DNA from: Helicobacteraceae bacterium UBA6016
GTDB lineage: Bacteria > Campylobacterota > Campylobacteria > Campylobacterales > UBA6016
Direction: 5' to 3'
DNA: 31,049 bases
Assembly: GCA_002428055.1 (NCBI GenBank)
Contig: DIZY01000039.1
Coordinates: forward strand, 7,224-38,272
Below, in pieces: positions 22,524 through 29,825 of the stretch. The notes below the pieces were generated by a model. It was not told the DNA's origin. It made no database searches and saw only the letters and a program-made list of their open reading frames with translations. Numbering within the stretch: position 1 is the stretch's first letter; every line of letters begins with the position of its first letter. A program made the translations under genes and the position numbers.

Positions 22524-23673
22524 AGCCGAAAAGTGTCGGGAGATTTTCGACTCAATTGAGTTTGAGGTTTATGCGGTGGATATTTCTACCGACAAAGTAG
22601 TCTACGCTAACCAAGCTTTTAAAAACAATAGAAAAGATATTGATTCCAAGCCTTGCTACACCGTTATTAACGGCAGAGAAGAGAAGTGTTCTTTTTGCAA
22701 GAGAGGGGAGCTGTTGGACGCTGAAAACAGGCCAAACGGTAAAACGATAGTTTATGATTTTTTTAACGAGCTTGATGAAAAGTGGTATCAGCTGCAAGAA
22801 AAAGCGGCTAATTGGGATGACGGGGCGGTCGTCAAGTATGTCATAGCGGTTGATATAAGCAAGCTAAAAGAGACTCAAAACAGACTAGCCGAGGCTCACG
22901 CCGAGCTGGCAATAAAAAACAGAGAGCTTGAGATAAGTCAAATTCAGCAGGCAAAACAGGCGCAACTAGGCGAGCTTTTGGATTTGATAGCGCATCAATG
23001 GAAGCAGCCGCTTAATGCAATTTCAATTCTTTTTGGAGAGCTGAAAATCCTTCAATCTACCAACACCCTCGATGAAGAGTCGGTAATACAAATATATACC
23101 GAAGGAAGAAAAGTAATAGAGAGTATGAACGCTATGCTGGCGAGCTTTCGCGGCTTTTTTAACCCCTCTGCCGGCAAGGTTAATTTTGATGCATTGAGAG
23201 TCATCGGCGAAATATATGAACTATTGAGAAAAAAGTTTGAGTTTGAAAATATTGAGGTAGAGCTGCCCTCATGTAAAGAGCCCATTGTCGTTAGCGGTGT
23301 GCCAAATGAGTTTGCGCAGGCGGTGCTGGCTCTGCTTGTTAATGTCGGTGAGGCCATTGAGGCAAAGAGGCAAAAAAATGAGTTTAAAAAAGCGGCATAT
23401 AAGGGCGAACTAAAGGTTGCAGTTACAACGAATGAAGAAAGTGTCTCTATCTTCTTCTACGACAATGGAACAGGTATTAAAAGTGAGCTTTTGTCTAAAA
23501 TCTTTGAAAACCGCTTTACAACCAAAGGTAGCAGTGGCGGCAGCGGAGTAGGGCTTGCGATGGCAAGACTTATAGTGGAAGAAAAAATGGGCGGCAAGAT
23601 AAGCGCCCAAAATCACGAAAACGGAGCGTGTTTTATAATTACATTGCCTGTTGTACAGAGTGCGAAGGTCTAA
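22516..23673 (+). CDS. PAS-domain sensor histidine kinase with cysteine cluster
   Basis: 385 aa, soluble. A PAS domain (about 10-115) contains C47, C58 and C61 in the arrangement PCY-x10-CSFC, a cysteine set often seen in PAS sensors that may bind a metal or sense redox. A coiled coil (115-150) leads to the phosphoacceptor H160 in LIAHQWKQPLN, and then to an HATPase with NVGEAIEA, DNGTGIKSE and GGSGVGLAMA. It should phosphorylate the CheY-like protein whose gene it overlaps by 8 nt. Its stop codon overlaps the stop of the convergent porin gene. Confidence 0.93.
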   Translation: MIKAEKCREIFDSIEFEVYAVDISTDKVVYANQAFKNNRKDIDSKPCYTVINGREEKCSFCKRGELLDAENRPNGKTIVYDFFNELDEKWYQLQEKAANWDDGAVVKYVIAVDISKLKETQNRLAEAHAELAIKNRELEISQIQQAKQAQLGELLDLIAHQWKQPLNAISILFGELKILQSTNTLDEESVIQIYTEGRKVIESMNAMLASFRGFFNPSAGKVNFDALRVIGEIYELLRKKFEFENIEVELPSCKEPIVVSGVPNEFAQAVLALLVNVGEAIEAKRQKNEFKKAAYKGELKVAVTTNEESVSIFFYDNGTGIKSELLSKIFENRFTTKGSSGGSGVGLAMARLIVEEKMGGKISAQNHENGACFIITLPVVQSAKV

Positions 23674-24971
23674 AAATCATACTTTAGTGAAAGTGTTAGC
23701 ATATCGTTGTCGTATCGGTAGTTTTGCGAATACCTGATTTCGTACAATACTCTAGCTGAGAGATTTTTCGTAATTTTGTTTTTGTACAAAAAATTTAGTA
23801 GCGTAATATCGCTATCTACTAGCACCGAGTCGTCTATGTCAAACATTGAGTAGCCGACCGTAAGGCTCTGTCCTTTTAGTCCTAGCACACTTGCATCCAG
23901 CGTAGAAGATACTCTGCCCATTTGTGAATTCGCTATCGCCGAAGCGCCGTTGTCTTGGGCAAACATATAAGGCATTGCCACAAACTCCGGATACCCGCCC
24001 CAGTTTCCAAACGCCGTTACCGTTTTGTCGTTTCCTGTGAATTTATTGTACGCCATACTGCCGCTTAACCCTAGCGCTTTGTTTGCCAAAGAGGCTTTGG
24101 CTCCGTATAGCTCGTATGAGCCGCTAAGATTCATGCCTCTTAGAAATTCGGAGAATTTACCGACATCTTTTACGCTGTAAAACTGCGCTTCAAGGGTCAG
24201 TTTTAGATTTGCGTTTAACTCTTGTTTGTGGGCAATATCTGCATAAAAAGTGTTTAGCACATCCGGGCAGTAATAGTTGTAAAGCTGTATTTTTGGATTG
24301 TTCTCGTAGATGACCCCCGCCATGTAGACGCCGTTATGTCCGACTAGCTTTGATATATCTATCGGGTCGTTATTTGTGTCTATGCTTTTGTTGTCCGAGG
24401 AGGGCATTAGGGATGTGTATGTCTGCTGCGACATACTCCGAAACTCCGAGAAGGTGACAAGCCCGTCTAGTCCCGACATTCTAGTGATATACGAGAGTAT
24501 TATCGTGGTATCTGAAATATCATTGTTTGTGAGCGTATATGCTTCAAAAAGGTTTGGAATGATGCGGTAGTCGTATGTGGAGACTATGGGCGTGTCTATC
24601 TCTTGGCGTCCTAGCGTCAAAGTAGTTTTGCCTGCAGTGTAAGCGATATTTGCCTCGCCTAGTATCGAATAAGGTGTTTTGTCCAAATCAAACATATAAG
24701 CGTCTATTTTTTTCGGATTTTTCTCTCTAAGCCCAAAATCCGTTGTCGTATACCACGCCGCTTTGGCTTTGAGTCCGCCAAACGACCCGCTTTCAAAGCC
24801 TACCTTGCCGCCAAATCCAGGGGTGTTTTGGTCTAGCTTGACCCCTTTTCTATCGTCATACACATACATCGCTTTGGCGTAGCCAAAGAGCGTACTATTT
24901 TTTAGAGCCGACTCTAGCTCTCCCGCATTCAGTGTGCCTGCCAATAAAACGGCGTAAAAGTATTTTTTCAT
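23670..24971 (-). CDS. OprD-family outer-membrane porin
   Basis: 433 aa with a signal peptide (MKKYFYAVLLAGTLNA, cleaved before GE), alternating amphipathic strands throughout and a terminal Phe (LSLKYDF) as required for outer-membrane assembly. LGRQEIDTPIVSTYDYRIIPN followed by FEAYTL is the OprD signature region in this phylum. These porins admit small organic acids or peptides; the substrate here is unknown. The start ATG overlaps the stop of the upstream sensor kinase as ATGA, so the pair is translationally coupled. That suggests the kinase senses the porin's solute. The stop codon overlaps that of the convergent histidine kinase. Confidence 0.88.
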   Translation of the reverse strand: MKKYFYAVLLAGTLNAGELESALKNSTLFGYAKAMYVYDDRKGVKLDQNTPGFGGKVGFESGSFGGLKAKAAWYTTTDFGLREKNPKKIDAYMFDLDKTPYSILGEANIAYTAGKTTLTLGRQEIDTPIVSTYDYRIIPNLFEAYTLTNNDISDTTIILSYITRMSGLDGLVTFSEFRSMSQQTYTSLMPSSDNKSIDTNNDPIDISKLVGHNGVYMAGVIYENNPKIQLYNYYCPDVLNTFYADIAHKQELNANLKLTLEAQFYSVKDVGKFSEFLRGMNLSGSYELYGAKASLANKALGLSGSMAYNKFTGNDKTVTAFGNWGGYPEFVAMPYMFAQDNGASAIANSQMGRVSSTLDASVLGLKGQSLTVGYSMFDIDDSVLVDSDITLLNFLYKNKITKNLSARVLYEIRYSQNYRYDNDMLTLSLKYDF

Positions 24972-27256
24972 ATTTCGCTATTTTGCACTGGAATAATACA
25001 TTTAAATACCGTTCCATGCCCGATTTTTGTGCTGACCTCTATGCTTCCGTACAACTTCTCAACCTCTTGCTTTACAGCGCTCAGACCAATGCCTCGTCCA
25101 GATAACTCCGAGACCCTCTCTTGCGTCGACAGGGCATTTTCAAACACTAGCATCAAAGGGTTACTTGGTATATCGATACCGAGTTGCTGCGCTTTTTTGA
25201 TTAGCAGCCTCTCATCTATTCCTTTTCCGTCATCAGAGACGCTCAAAACTATATTATCGCCCTCAAGCGTAGCTTTAAACTCCACTTTTCCTATTTCACT
25301 TTTGCCGTTTTTTACCCTCTCTTCAGGGCTTTCTATGCCGTGGTCTATCGCATTACGAAAGAGATGGATAACGGCTCTTGCGAACTGTGCGTATCTGTTG
25401 GCATCTACGCCAAACTCTCCGCCCTCTATCCGAAACTCCTCTACCTCTTTACCCATTCTCTTCGCCAGCGCCAAGCAAAATTTTGGATATGAGCCGAGAA
25501 GCTCGCGAAACGGCTTGTATTTTAACTCTCGCAAATGTAGCCTGATTTGTGCAGGAGTGAGTGTGGCTATGTGTTGCTCGATAAATTCTAGTTTGGCTAA
25601 GTCAACAGTGAGTTTTTCATTTGGGCTGAAAATGTCGTAGCCTAATATCTCATAAAGCGTAGACATATCTTTGTCAAAAGCGGTTTGCAGTCTATGGGCA
25701 TGCTCTTTTTGCACTGTTTTTGTTTGCGAGAGAAAGTTTTCGGCTTCATGCAAGGCTTGCGTTATGTGATAAAAGTTAAACTGCGAGAATATGCCTTTAA
25801 AAGTGTGAATTTGCCTCTGAAGCTCATCGCTATCAGTGTCGCCATGTTGTAAAAACAGTTTAAACTCTTTTATAAGGCTTTGAATGTCGTCTTTTTCTTT
25901 AAATACTGCAACGACAAACCTCAGCCGCATCTGCTCCTCTTTTACCTGTTCTTTTAGCGCTAGTTCGGCGGTTATGTCGTCCAAGACAAGCATCATACTT
26001 CCGTTGTCCAACATTTTATATTTGGCAGATAGGGAGAGGTCGTTTATCTTATAGACGGCAGGCAGTAATGAAATGAGAATGTGGGTTTTAAAATCATCTT
26101 GCGAGTCAAAGATTCTCTCCAGATTTTTTTTGAAAAGCTCGGCTGAAATTTCGTCATTTTCATATACCAAATCCGCTATCGATTCCCCGTCTATTGGGCG
26201 TCCAAACATCGTTTCGCACTCTTTACTATACTTTTTATTTACTATTAGATTCTTTCCAAAAGACAAAAACCCCTCCGCCGAGTTGTTGAGAAGTGTTGCT
26301 ACCTGATAGAGCGCCTCATTTGTATTTTTTTGCAGAGCTGAAATCTCTTCGTTAAATTTGGACAACCGCCTATTCCAATAAATTGCGCCCAAAATAACAA
26401 CAAGAGCGCCGGCAATAACTTTCCACACCAAAGTGTAATCAATTCCTTTTTGCACCTTTATCGATACATGTTTATTGGATATTTGCTCTCTTTCTTGCGG
26501 GGTTAAAGTCATAACGCCTTTATTGAGAATATCCCTTAAAATCGGCTCTTCTTTTAGTACGCCGATTCTGAGTTTGTTGGAATAATCCGGCAGCTGTCCG
26601 GCTATTTTGAGGTTAAAAAGCCCCTCTTTTTTGATGGCATACGCTGCCACGATAAGAGAGCGCATTGCCATATTCGCCTTTCGCTCCGATACTAGCTTTA
26701 CCGCTTCATCTTCGCTTACCGTGCCTATGACTTTTATATTTGGATACTCTTTTCGTATCCGCTCCTCCACCATCGTATTTCTCGGAAGTGCGATGCTCTC
26801 GTCTGAGAGACTTCTAGGGTCGGCGATAAATGGGTGCTCCTCTCTCGTCACAAAGACATTCGGGTCATAAAAAATAGGCTCGGTAAAAATAAGCCATTTA
26901 TCTCGCGCCGGAGTCTGATTGAGAAAGCTCATCATCTGACACTTCCCTTTTTTTGAAGCATCGACGCTCTCGTCCCAAGTTTTGACCTTGTAAAGCTCTA
27001 TCTTTAGTCCGGTTCTTTTAGACACAAGCGCTATAAGGTCTGCGGCTATGCCTTCATGCTCCCCTTTTTCGTTAATTCGCTCAAAAGGAACCCAGTCCGG
27101 GTCTACGCACATTTTTACACTGCCGACCTTTTGTATATACGCTTTTTCTTCGGGCGTCAGCGACACGGCCACCCCGCTCTCATCTGCACTTAATGCAAAT
27201 AGATTTGAGCCAAGCAATGCGGCAAAGATAATAGTTATTTTTAGTATGTTAAGCAT
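24968..27256 (-). CDS. Periplasmic-binding-domain sensor kinase with HPt and CheA-type ATPase (BvgS-like input)
   Basis: 762 aa. Residues 1-21 are a signal or anchor segment. A solute-binding domain of the SBP_bac_3 type spans about 40-265 (MCVDPDWVPFERI, FTEPIFYD). A transmembrane helix lies at about 277-296 (VWKVIAGALVVILGAIYW). A PAS-like domain covers about 325-440. A helical HPt-like domain holds H484 in QIHTFKGIFSQFNF. The C-terminal HATPase is CheA-like (HLFRNAIDHGIESPEER, DDGKGID, LSGRGIGLSAVK). No HisKA, CheW-like or receiver domain is present. The extracellular domain probably binds an amino acid or similar solute. It is coupled to the OprD porin downstream. No SD is seen; a -10 box lies 6 nt before the ATG. 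Confidence 0.9.
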   Translation of the reverse strand: MLNILKITIIFAALLGSNLFALSADESGVAVSLTPEEKAYIQKVGSVKMCVDPDWVPFERINEKGEHEGIAADLIALVSKRTGLKIELYKVKTWDESVDASKKGKCQMMSFLNQTPARDKWLIFTEPIFYDPNVFVTREEHPFIADPRSLSDESIALPRNTMVEERIRKEYPNIKVIGTVSEDEAVKLVSERKANMAMRSLIVAAYAIKKEGLFNLKIAGQLPDYSNKLRIGVLKEEPILRDILNKGVMTLTPQEREQISNKHVSIKVQKGIDYTLVWKVIAGALVVILGAIYWNRRLSKFNEEISALQKNTNEALYQVATLLNNSAEGFLSFGKNLIVNKKYSKECETMFGRPIDGESIADLVYENDEISAELFKKNLERIFDSQDDFKTHILISLLPAVYKINDLSLSAKYKMLDNGSMMLVLDDITAELALKEQVKEEQMRLRFVVAVFKEKDDIQSLIKEFKLFLQHGDTDSDELQRQIHTFKGIFSQFNFYHITQALHEAENFLSQTKTVQKEHAHRLQTAFDKDMSTLYEILGYDIFSPNEKLTVDLAKLEFIEQHIATLTPAQIRLHLRELKYKPFRELLGSYPKFCLALAKRMGKEVEEFRIEGGEFGVDANRYAQFARAVIHLFRNAIDHGIESPEERVKNGKSEIGKVEFKATLEGDNIVLSVSDDGKGIDERLLIKKAQQLGIDIPSNPLMLVFENALSTQERVSELSGRGIGLSAVKQEVEKLYGSIEVSTKIGHGTVFKCIIPVQNSEI

Positions 27257-27529
27257 CTGATTATTTTAACACAATCGGTTAATAGTAAGGTATAAAAATT
27301 TATAGTATTTTTTGGAACAAGAGTTGCTAATGAAACAAGAACACGCTTTGACTCATTTTTCCCAAAACAACTCTCTATCTATTATGGTTTTATGCCAAAA
27401 CGAGGGTTGTTTTCCTCTTGTTTTACTCCAATCCAATCGTATATCCCAACTTCTCTATGCTAAATGCGATGGATAAAAAATGTGCTGTGGCTTGGTATTG
27501 AATGAGTGTTAGTTTATTGTAGCAATAAA
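27257..27529. other. Longest gene-poor gap, between the sensor kinase and tRNA-Arg
   Basis: It holds an extended -10-like box for the kinase (27263-27271), an inverted repeat with 12-bp arms (27364-27375 and 27402-27413, one mismatch), and an outer pair aacaagag/ctcttgtt (27316-27323 with 27415-27422). A 48-codon ORF runs from ATG 27330 to TAA 27474-27476 on the plus strand with only a weak GAG upstream; I do not call it a gene. Nothing else was recognised. Confidence 0.4.
27263..27271 (-). promoter_or_regulatory. Extended -10 box predicting a leaderless sensor-kinase mRNA
   Basis: On the minus strand TG-T-TAAAAT ends 6 nt before the ATG at 27256, placing the predicted +1 on the A of the start codon. 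No Shine-Dalgarno precedes the ATG. Confidence 0.4.
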
Positions 27530-27606
27530 TGGTGTGCCCGACAGGATTCGAACCTGTGACCTTCAGAATCGCAATCTGAAACTCTATCCAGCTGAGCTAC
27601 GGGCAC
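27530..27606 (-). tRNA. tRNA-Arg (anticodon GCG)
   Basis: Minus-strand cloverleaf: acceptor GTGCCCG/CGGGCAC, D-arm GCTC/GAGT, anticodon stem TCAGA/TCTGA with loop TTGCGAT (anticodon GCG, reading CGC and CGU), variable AGGTC, T-arm ACAGG/CCTGT with TTCGAAT, discriminator A and an encoded CCA (27530-27532). A G at position 34, not the A (inosine) usual for this Arg box in bacteria, is notable. Confidence 0.95.
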
Positions 27607-27628
27607 ATCTTGGGGATTTAAGGGTGTG

Positions 27629-27637
27629 ATTGTACCA
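27629..27637 (-). promoter_or_regulatory. Extended -10 promoter for tRNA-Arg
   Basis: TGG-TACAAT on the minus strand predicts a start near 27622, 16 nt before the mature tRNA end. The same 12-mer TTTGGTACAATC occurs in front of the TPR gene near 30880. Confidence 0.55.
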
Positions 27638-27640
27638 AAT

Positions 27641-28714
27641 TTACCCGTAAATCCTCTTTAGGCTCTCTAGTTTTGAACTGGCGTTGAGAAGTAGCATATC
27701 AGCAGCCACAAGCGCCGCCATGGCTCCCGCCACCACCGCACCCCTTGCAGCTATACACGGGTCGTGCCTGCCTGTGAGGTTCATCGTCTGCTCTTCGCCG
27801 CCTGCGTTGAGTGTTTGCTGAGAGAGAAATATCGACGGGGTTGGCTTGAAATAGACCTTTAGCTCGATGTCTTGCCCCGTGCTGATACCGCCTAGTATTC
27901 CGCCCGCATTGTTGGATAAAAAGCCGTTTTTGTCTCTTTGGTCGTTGTTTTGACTGCCTCTCATTGCCGAAGCTTTGATGCCTACGCCCATCTCTACTGC
28001 TTTTACGCCGTTAACGCCCATCATAAGAGAGCCAAGCTCGGAGTCAAACTTGTGATATAGCGGCTCGCCTAGACCCGCAGGGACGCCCTTTATCCGCACT
28101 TTGACTGCTCCGCCTACCGAGTCGTGAGCATCTCTCGCCTCTTCTATCTGCGCCCTCATAGCCGCTTCATTTTCAGGGCAAAGGGCAAATATCTCACTAC
28201 CCGCCGCAAAATCAAAATCCTCGCCGCTTGCGACCACGGAGCCTATCTGAAACACGCCGTACTCGACAAAGATACCAAACTCTCTCAAAAGCATTTTCGC
28301 AAAAGCCCCAGCCGCCACTCTAGCCGCCGTCTCTCTAGCGGAACTTCTGCCGCCGCCGCGATAATCCCTAATGCCGTATTTTGACAAATATCCGAAGTCC
28401 GCATGCCCGGGTCTAAAGCTATTGGCGACACCGCTATAATCGCCCGATTTTTGGTCTTTATTGCGGATAAGTACGGCTATCGGTGTGCCCGTAGTCACGC
28501 CCTCAAAGACACCGCTTAGAATTTCCGGTGTGTCGTCCTCGTTTCTTTGGGTGGTAAGCTTGTTTTTGCCGGGGCGTCTCTTATCCATTTCGCCAAGCAA
28601 AAATTCCATATCGACCTTCACGCCTGCAGGCATCCCATCTATCACACACCCTATCCCCGCACCGTGCGATTCGCCGAAAGTCGTTATTCGAAGGGCTAAC
28701 CCAAAGCTATTCAC
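27641..28714 (-). CDS. aroC: Chorismate synthase
   Basis: 357 aa, usual length. It eliminates phosphate from EPSP to give chorismate, using reduced FMN as a non-consumed cofactor. The three family signatures are present: GESHGAGIGCVIDG near the N-terminus, RGGGRSSARETAARVAAGA in the middle, and GRHDPCIAARGAV near the C-terminus. The start is GTG (plus cac at 28712-28714) with AAGGA 6 nt upstream. It overlaps the rnc stop as GTGA, so it is coupled to rnc. It is the last gene of the TPR-rnhA-rnc-aroC run. Confidence 0.97.
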   Translation of the reverse strand: MNSFGLALRITTFGESHGAGIGCVIDGMPAGVKVDMEFLLGEMDKRRPGKNKLTTQRNEDDTPEILSGVFEGVTTGTPIAVLIRNKDQKSGDYSGVANSFRPGHADFGYLSKYGIRDYRGGGRSSARETAARVAAGAFAKMLLREFGIFVEYGVFQIGSVVASGEDFDFAAGSEIFALCPENEAAMRAQIEEARDAHDSVGGAVKVRIKGVPAGLGEPLYHKFDSELGSLMMGVNGVKAVEMGVGIKASAMRGSQNNDQRDKNGFLSNNAGGILGGISTGQDIELKVYFKPTPSIFLSQQTLNAGGEEQTMNLTGRHDPCIAARGAVVAGAMAALVAADMLLLNASSKLESLKRIYG

Positions 28715-29388
28715 CCGTTATCCTTTTTTAGTATTTCCAGAGTCTTTTTGGCGGCTTCTTGCTCCGCCTCTTTTTTACTAGGTCCCGCCGCAGAGGCAAA
28801 AGGTTTTTTATTGATTAGCACCTCTACCGTAAACTCTTTTTTGTGATCCGGTCCGCTAGCTCCGACCATCGAATACTCAGGAGTTACCGCAAACTTGGCT
28901 TGAGTAAGCTCTTGTAGCGCTGTTTTGTAGTCGCTAAAAAGTGTAATCAAGTCAATTTTTGGATATGCCTCTTCGATAAGGGCGATGGAGAGCTCCTTTG
29001 TTCTTTCAAGTCCACATTCGAGATACACAGCTCCTATCAAAGCCTCAAAAGCGTTTGAGAGTATGGACGGTTTTTTCCTTCCGTCATTATTCTCCTCTGC
29101 CGGAGAAATCATAATATACTCCCCTAGTTTCAAAGCCTCAGCAAGCTTAGTAAACCCTTTTTCATTGACGAGAGAGGCTCTGATTTTGGAGAGGTTGCCC
29201 TCATTGGCGGCTGGAAACTTCATATATAGATATTCACCGACTATCAAATCCAAGACGGCGTCGCCTAGATACTCAAGTCTCTCATTGTTATAAGGCTTCT
29301 TGCAGCTTTTGTGCGTCAAGGCCTGTGTCAGCAGTTGCTTATCTTTAAACTCTATGCCAATGCTTTTCTCTAGGTTCTCTAGCCCCAT
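28711..29388 (-). CDS. rnc: Ribonuclease III
   Basis: 225 aa: catalytic domain (about 1-145) plus a dsRNA-binding domain (about 153-222, DYKTALQELTQAK and GPSKKEAEQEAAKKTLE). It cuts double-stranded RNA, including rRNA precursors. The signature NERLEYLGDAVLDLIV carries E36, E39 and D43, and E63 and E115 also match metal-binding residues of the E. coli enzyme. At the position of E. coli D114 there is an Asn (N112, in LSNAFEALIGA). The ATG has AGGAG that overlaps the rnhA stop, an 8-nt gap. Confidence 0.96.
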   Translation of the reverse strand: MGLENLEKSIGIEFKDKQLLTQALTHKSCKKPYNNERLEYLGDAVLDLIVGEYLYMKFPAANEGNLSKIRASLVNEKGFTKLAEALKLGEYIMISPAEENNDGRKKPSILSNAFEALIGAVYLECGLERTKELSIALIEEAYPKIDLITLFSDYKTALQELTQAKFAVTPEYSMVGASGPDHKKEFTVEVLINKKPFASAAGPSKKEAEQEAAKKTLEILKKDNG

Positions 29389-29396
29389 GTTTGCTC

Positions 29397-29825
29397 CTAA
29401 AATTTCTCAGCTTCACTTTTGGCGACTTGGTCGCACTCTTCGTTTTGGGGGTGACCGTTGTGTCCTCGCACCCATACTCCACGCACTTTATGAGGCTTTG
29501 CCGCTTCCATATACTCCGCCCAAAGATCCGTATTTTTCACATCTTTAAAATTCTTTTTTATCCAGCCGGCAAGCCAGCCGTTGATAGCGTCCGCCACATA
29601 CTTTGAGTCCGTTATTATATCTACTATACAGCCGTTTTTTAAGGCTTTTAATCCCTCAATCGCCGCTTTTAGCTCCATTCTATTGTTCGTCGTATGCGCC
29701 TCACCGCCGCTAACGGTTTTTTTGTGAAGCTTGCCATTCGTCTCATACTCCAGTATGGCGCAATACCCTCCTGGGCCTGGATTGCCGAGGCTTGAGCCGT
29801 CCGTGTAAATACTTATTTTTTTCAC
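29397..29825 (-). CDS. rnhA: Ribonuclease HI
   Basis: 142 aa. It degrades RNA in RNA-DNA hybrids. The DEDD catalytic set is D9 (YTDGSSLGNPGPGG), E51 (NRMELKAA), D73 (TDSKYVAD) and D132 (NEECDQVA), with H122 in RGHNGHPQNEE. The basic handle region (GWIKKNFKD) is present. The start is GTG (plus cac at 29823-29825), overlapping the upstream TPR gene stop as GTGA. Confidence 0.96.
   Translation of the reverse strand: MKKISIYTDGSSLGNPGPGGYCAILEYETNGKLHKKTVSGGEAHTTNNRMELKAAIEGLKALKNGCIVDIITDSKYVADAINGWLAGWIKKNFKDVKNTDLWAEYMEAAKPHKVRGVWVRGHNGHPQNEECDQVAKSEAEKF

Noticed and set aside
25029..25640. 203-codon plus-strand frame over the sensor kinase
   Set aside because: Antisense to the CheA-type ATPase domain; no start signal and no domain.
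27330..27476. 48-codon plus-strand ORF in the gap before tRNA-Arg
   Set aside because: Only a weak GAG precedes the ATG and no family is recognisable; it also lies across an inverted repeat. Kept as an observation, not a gene.
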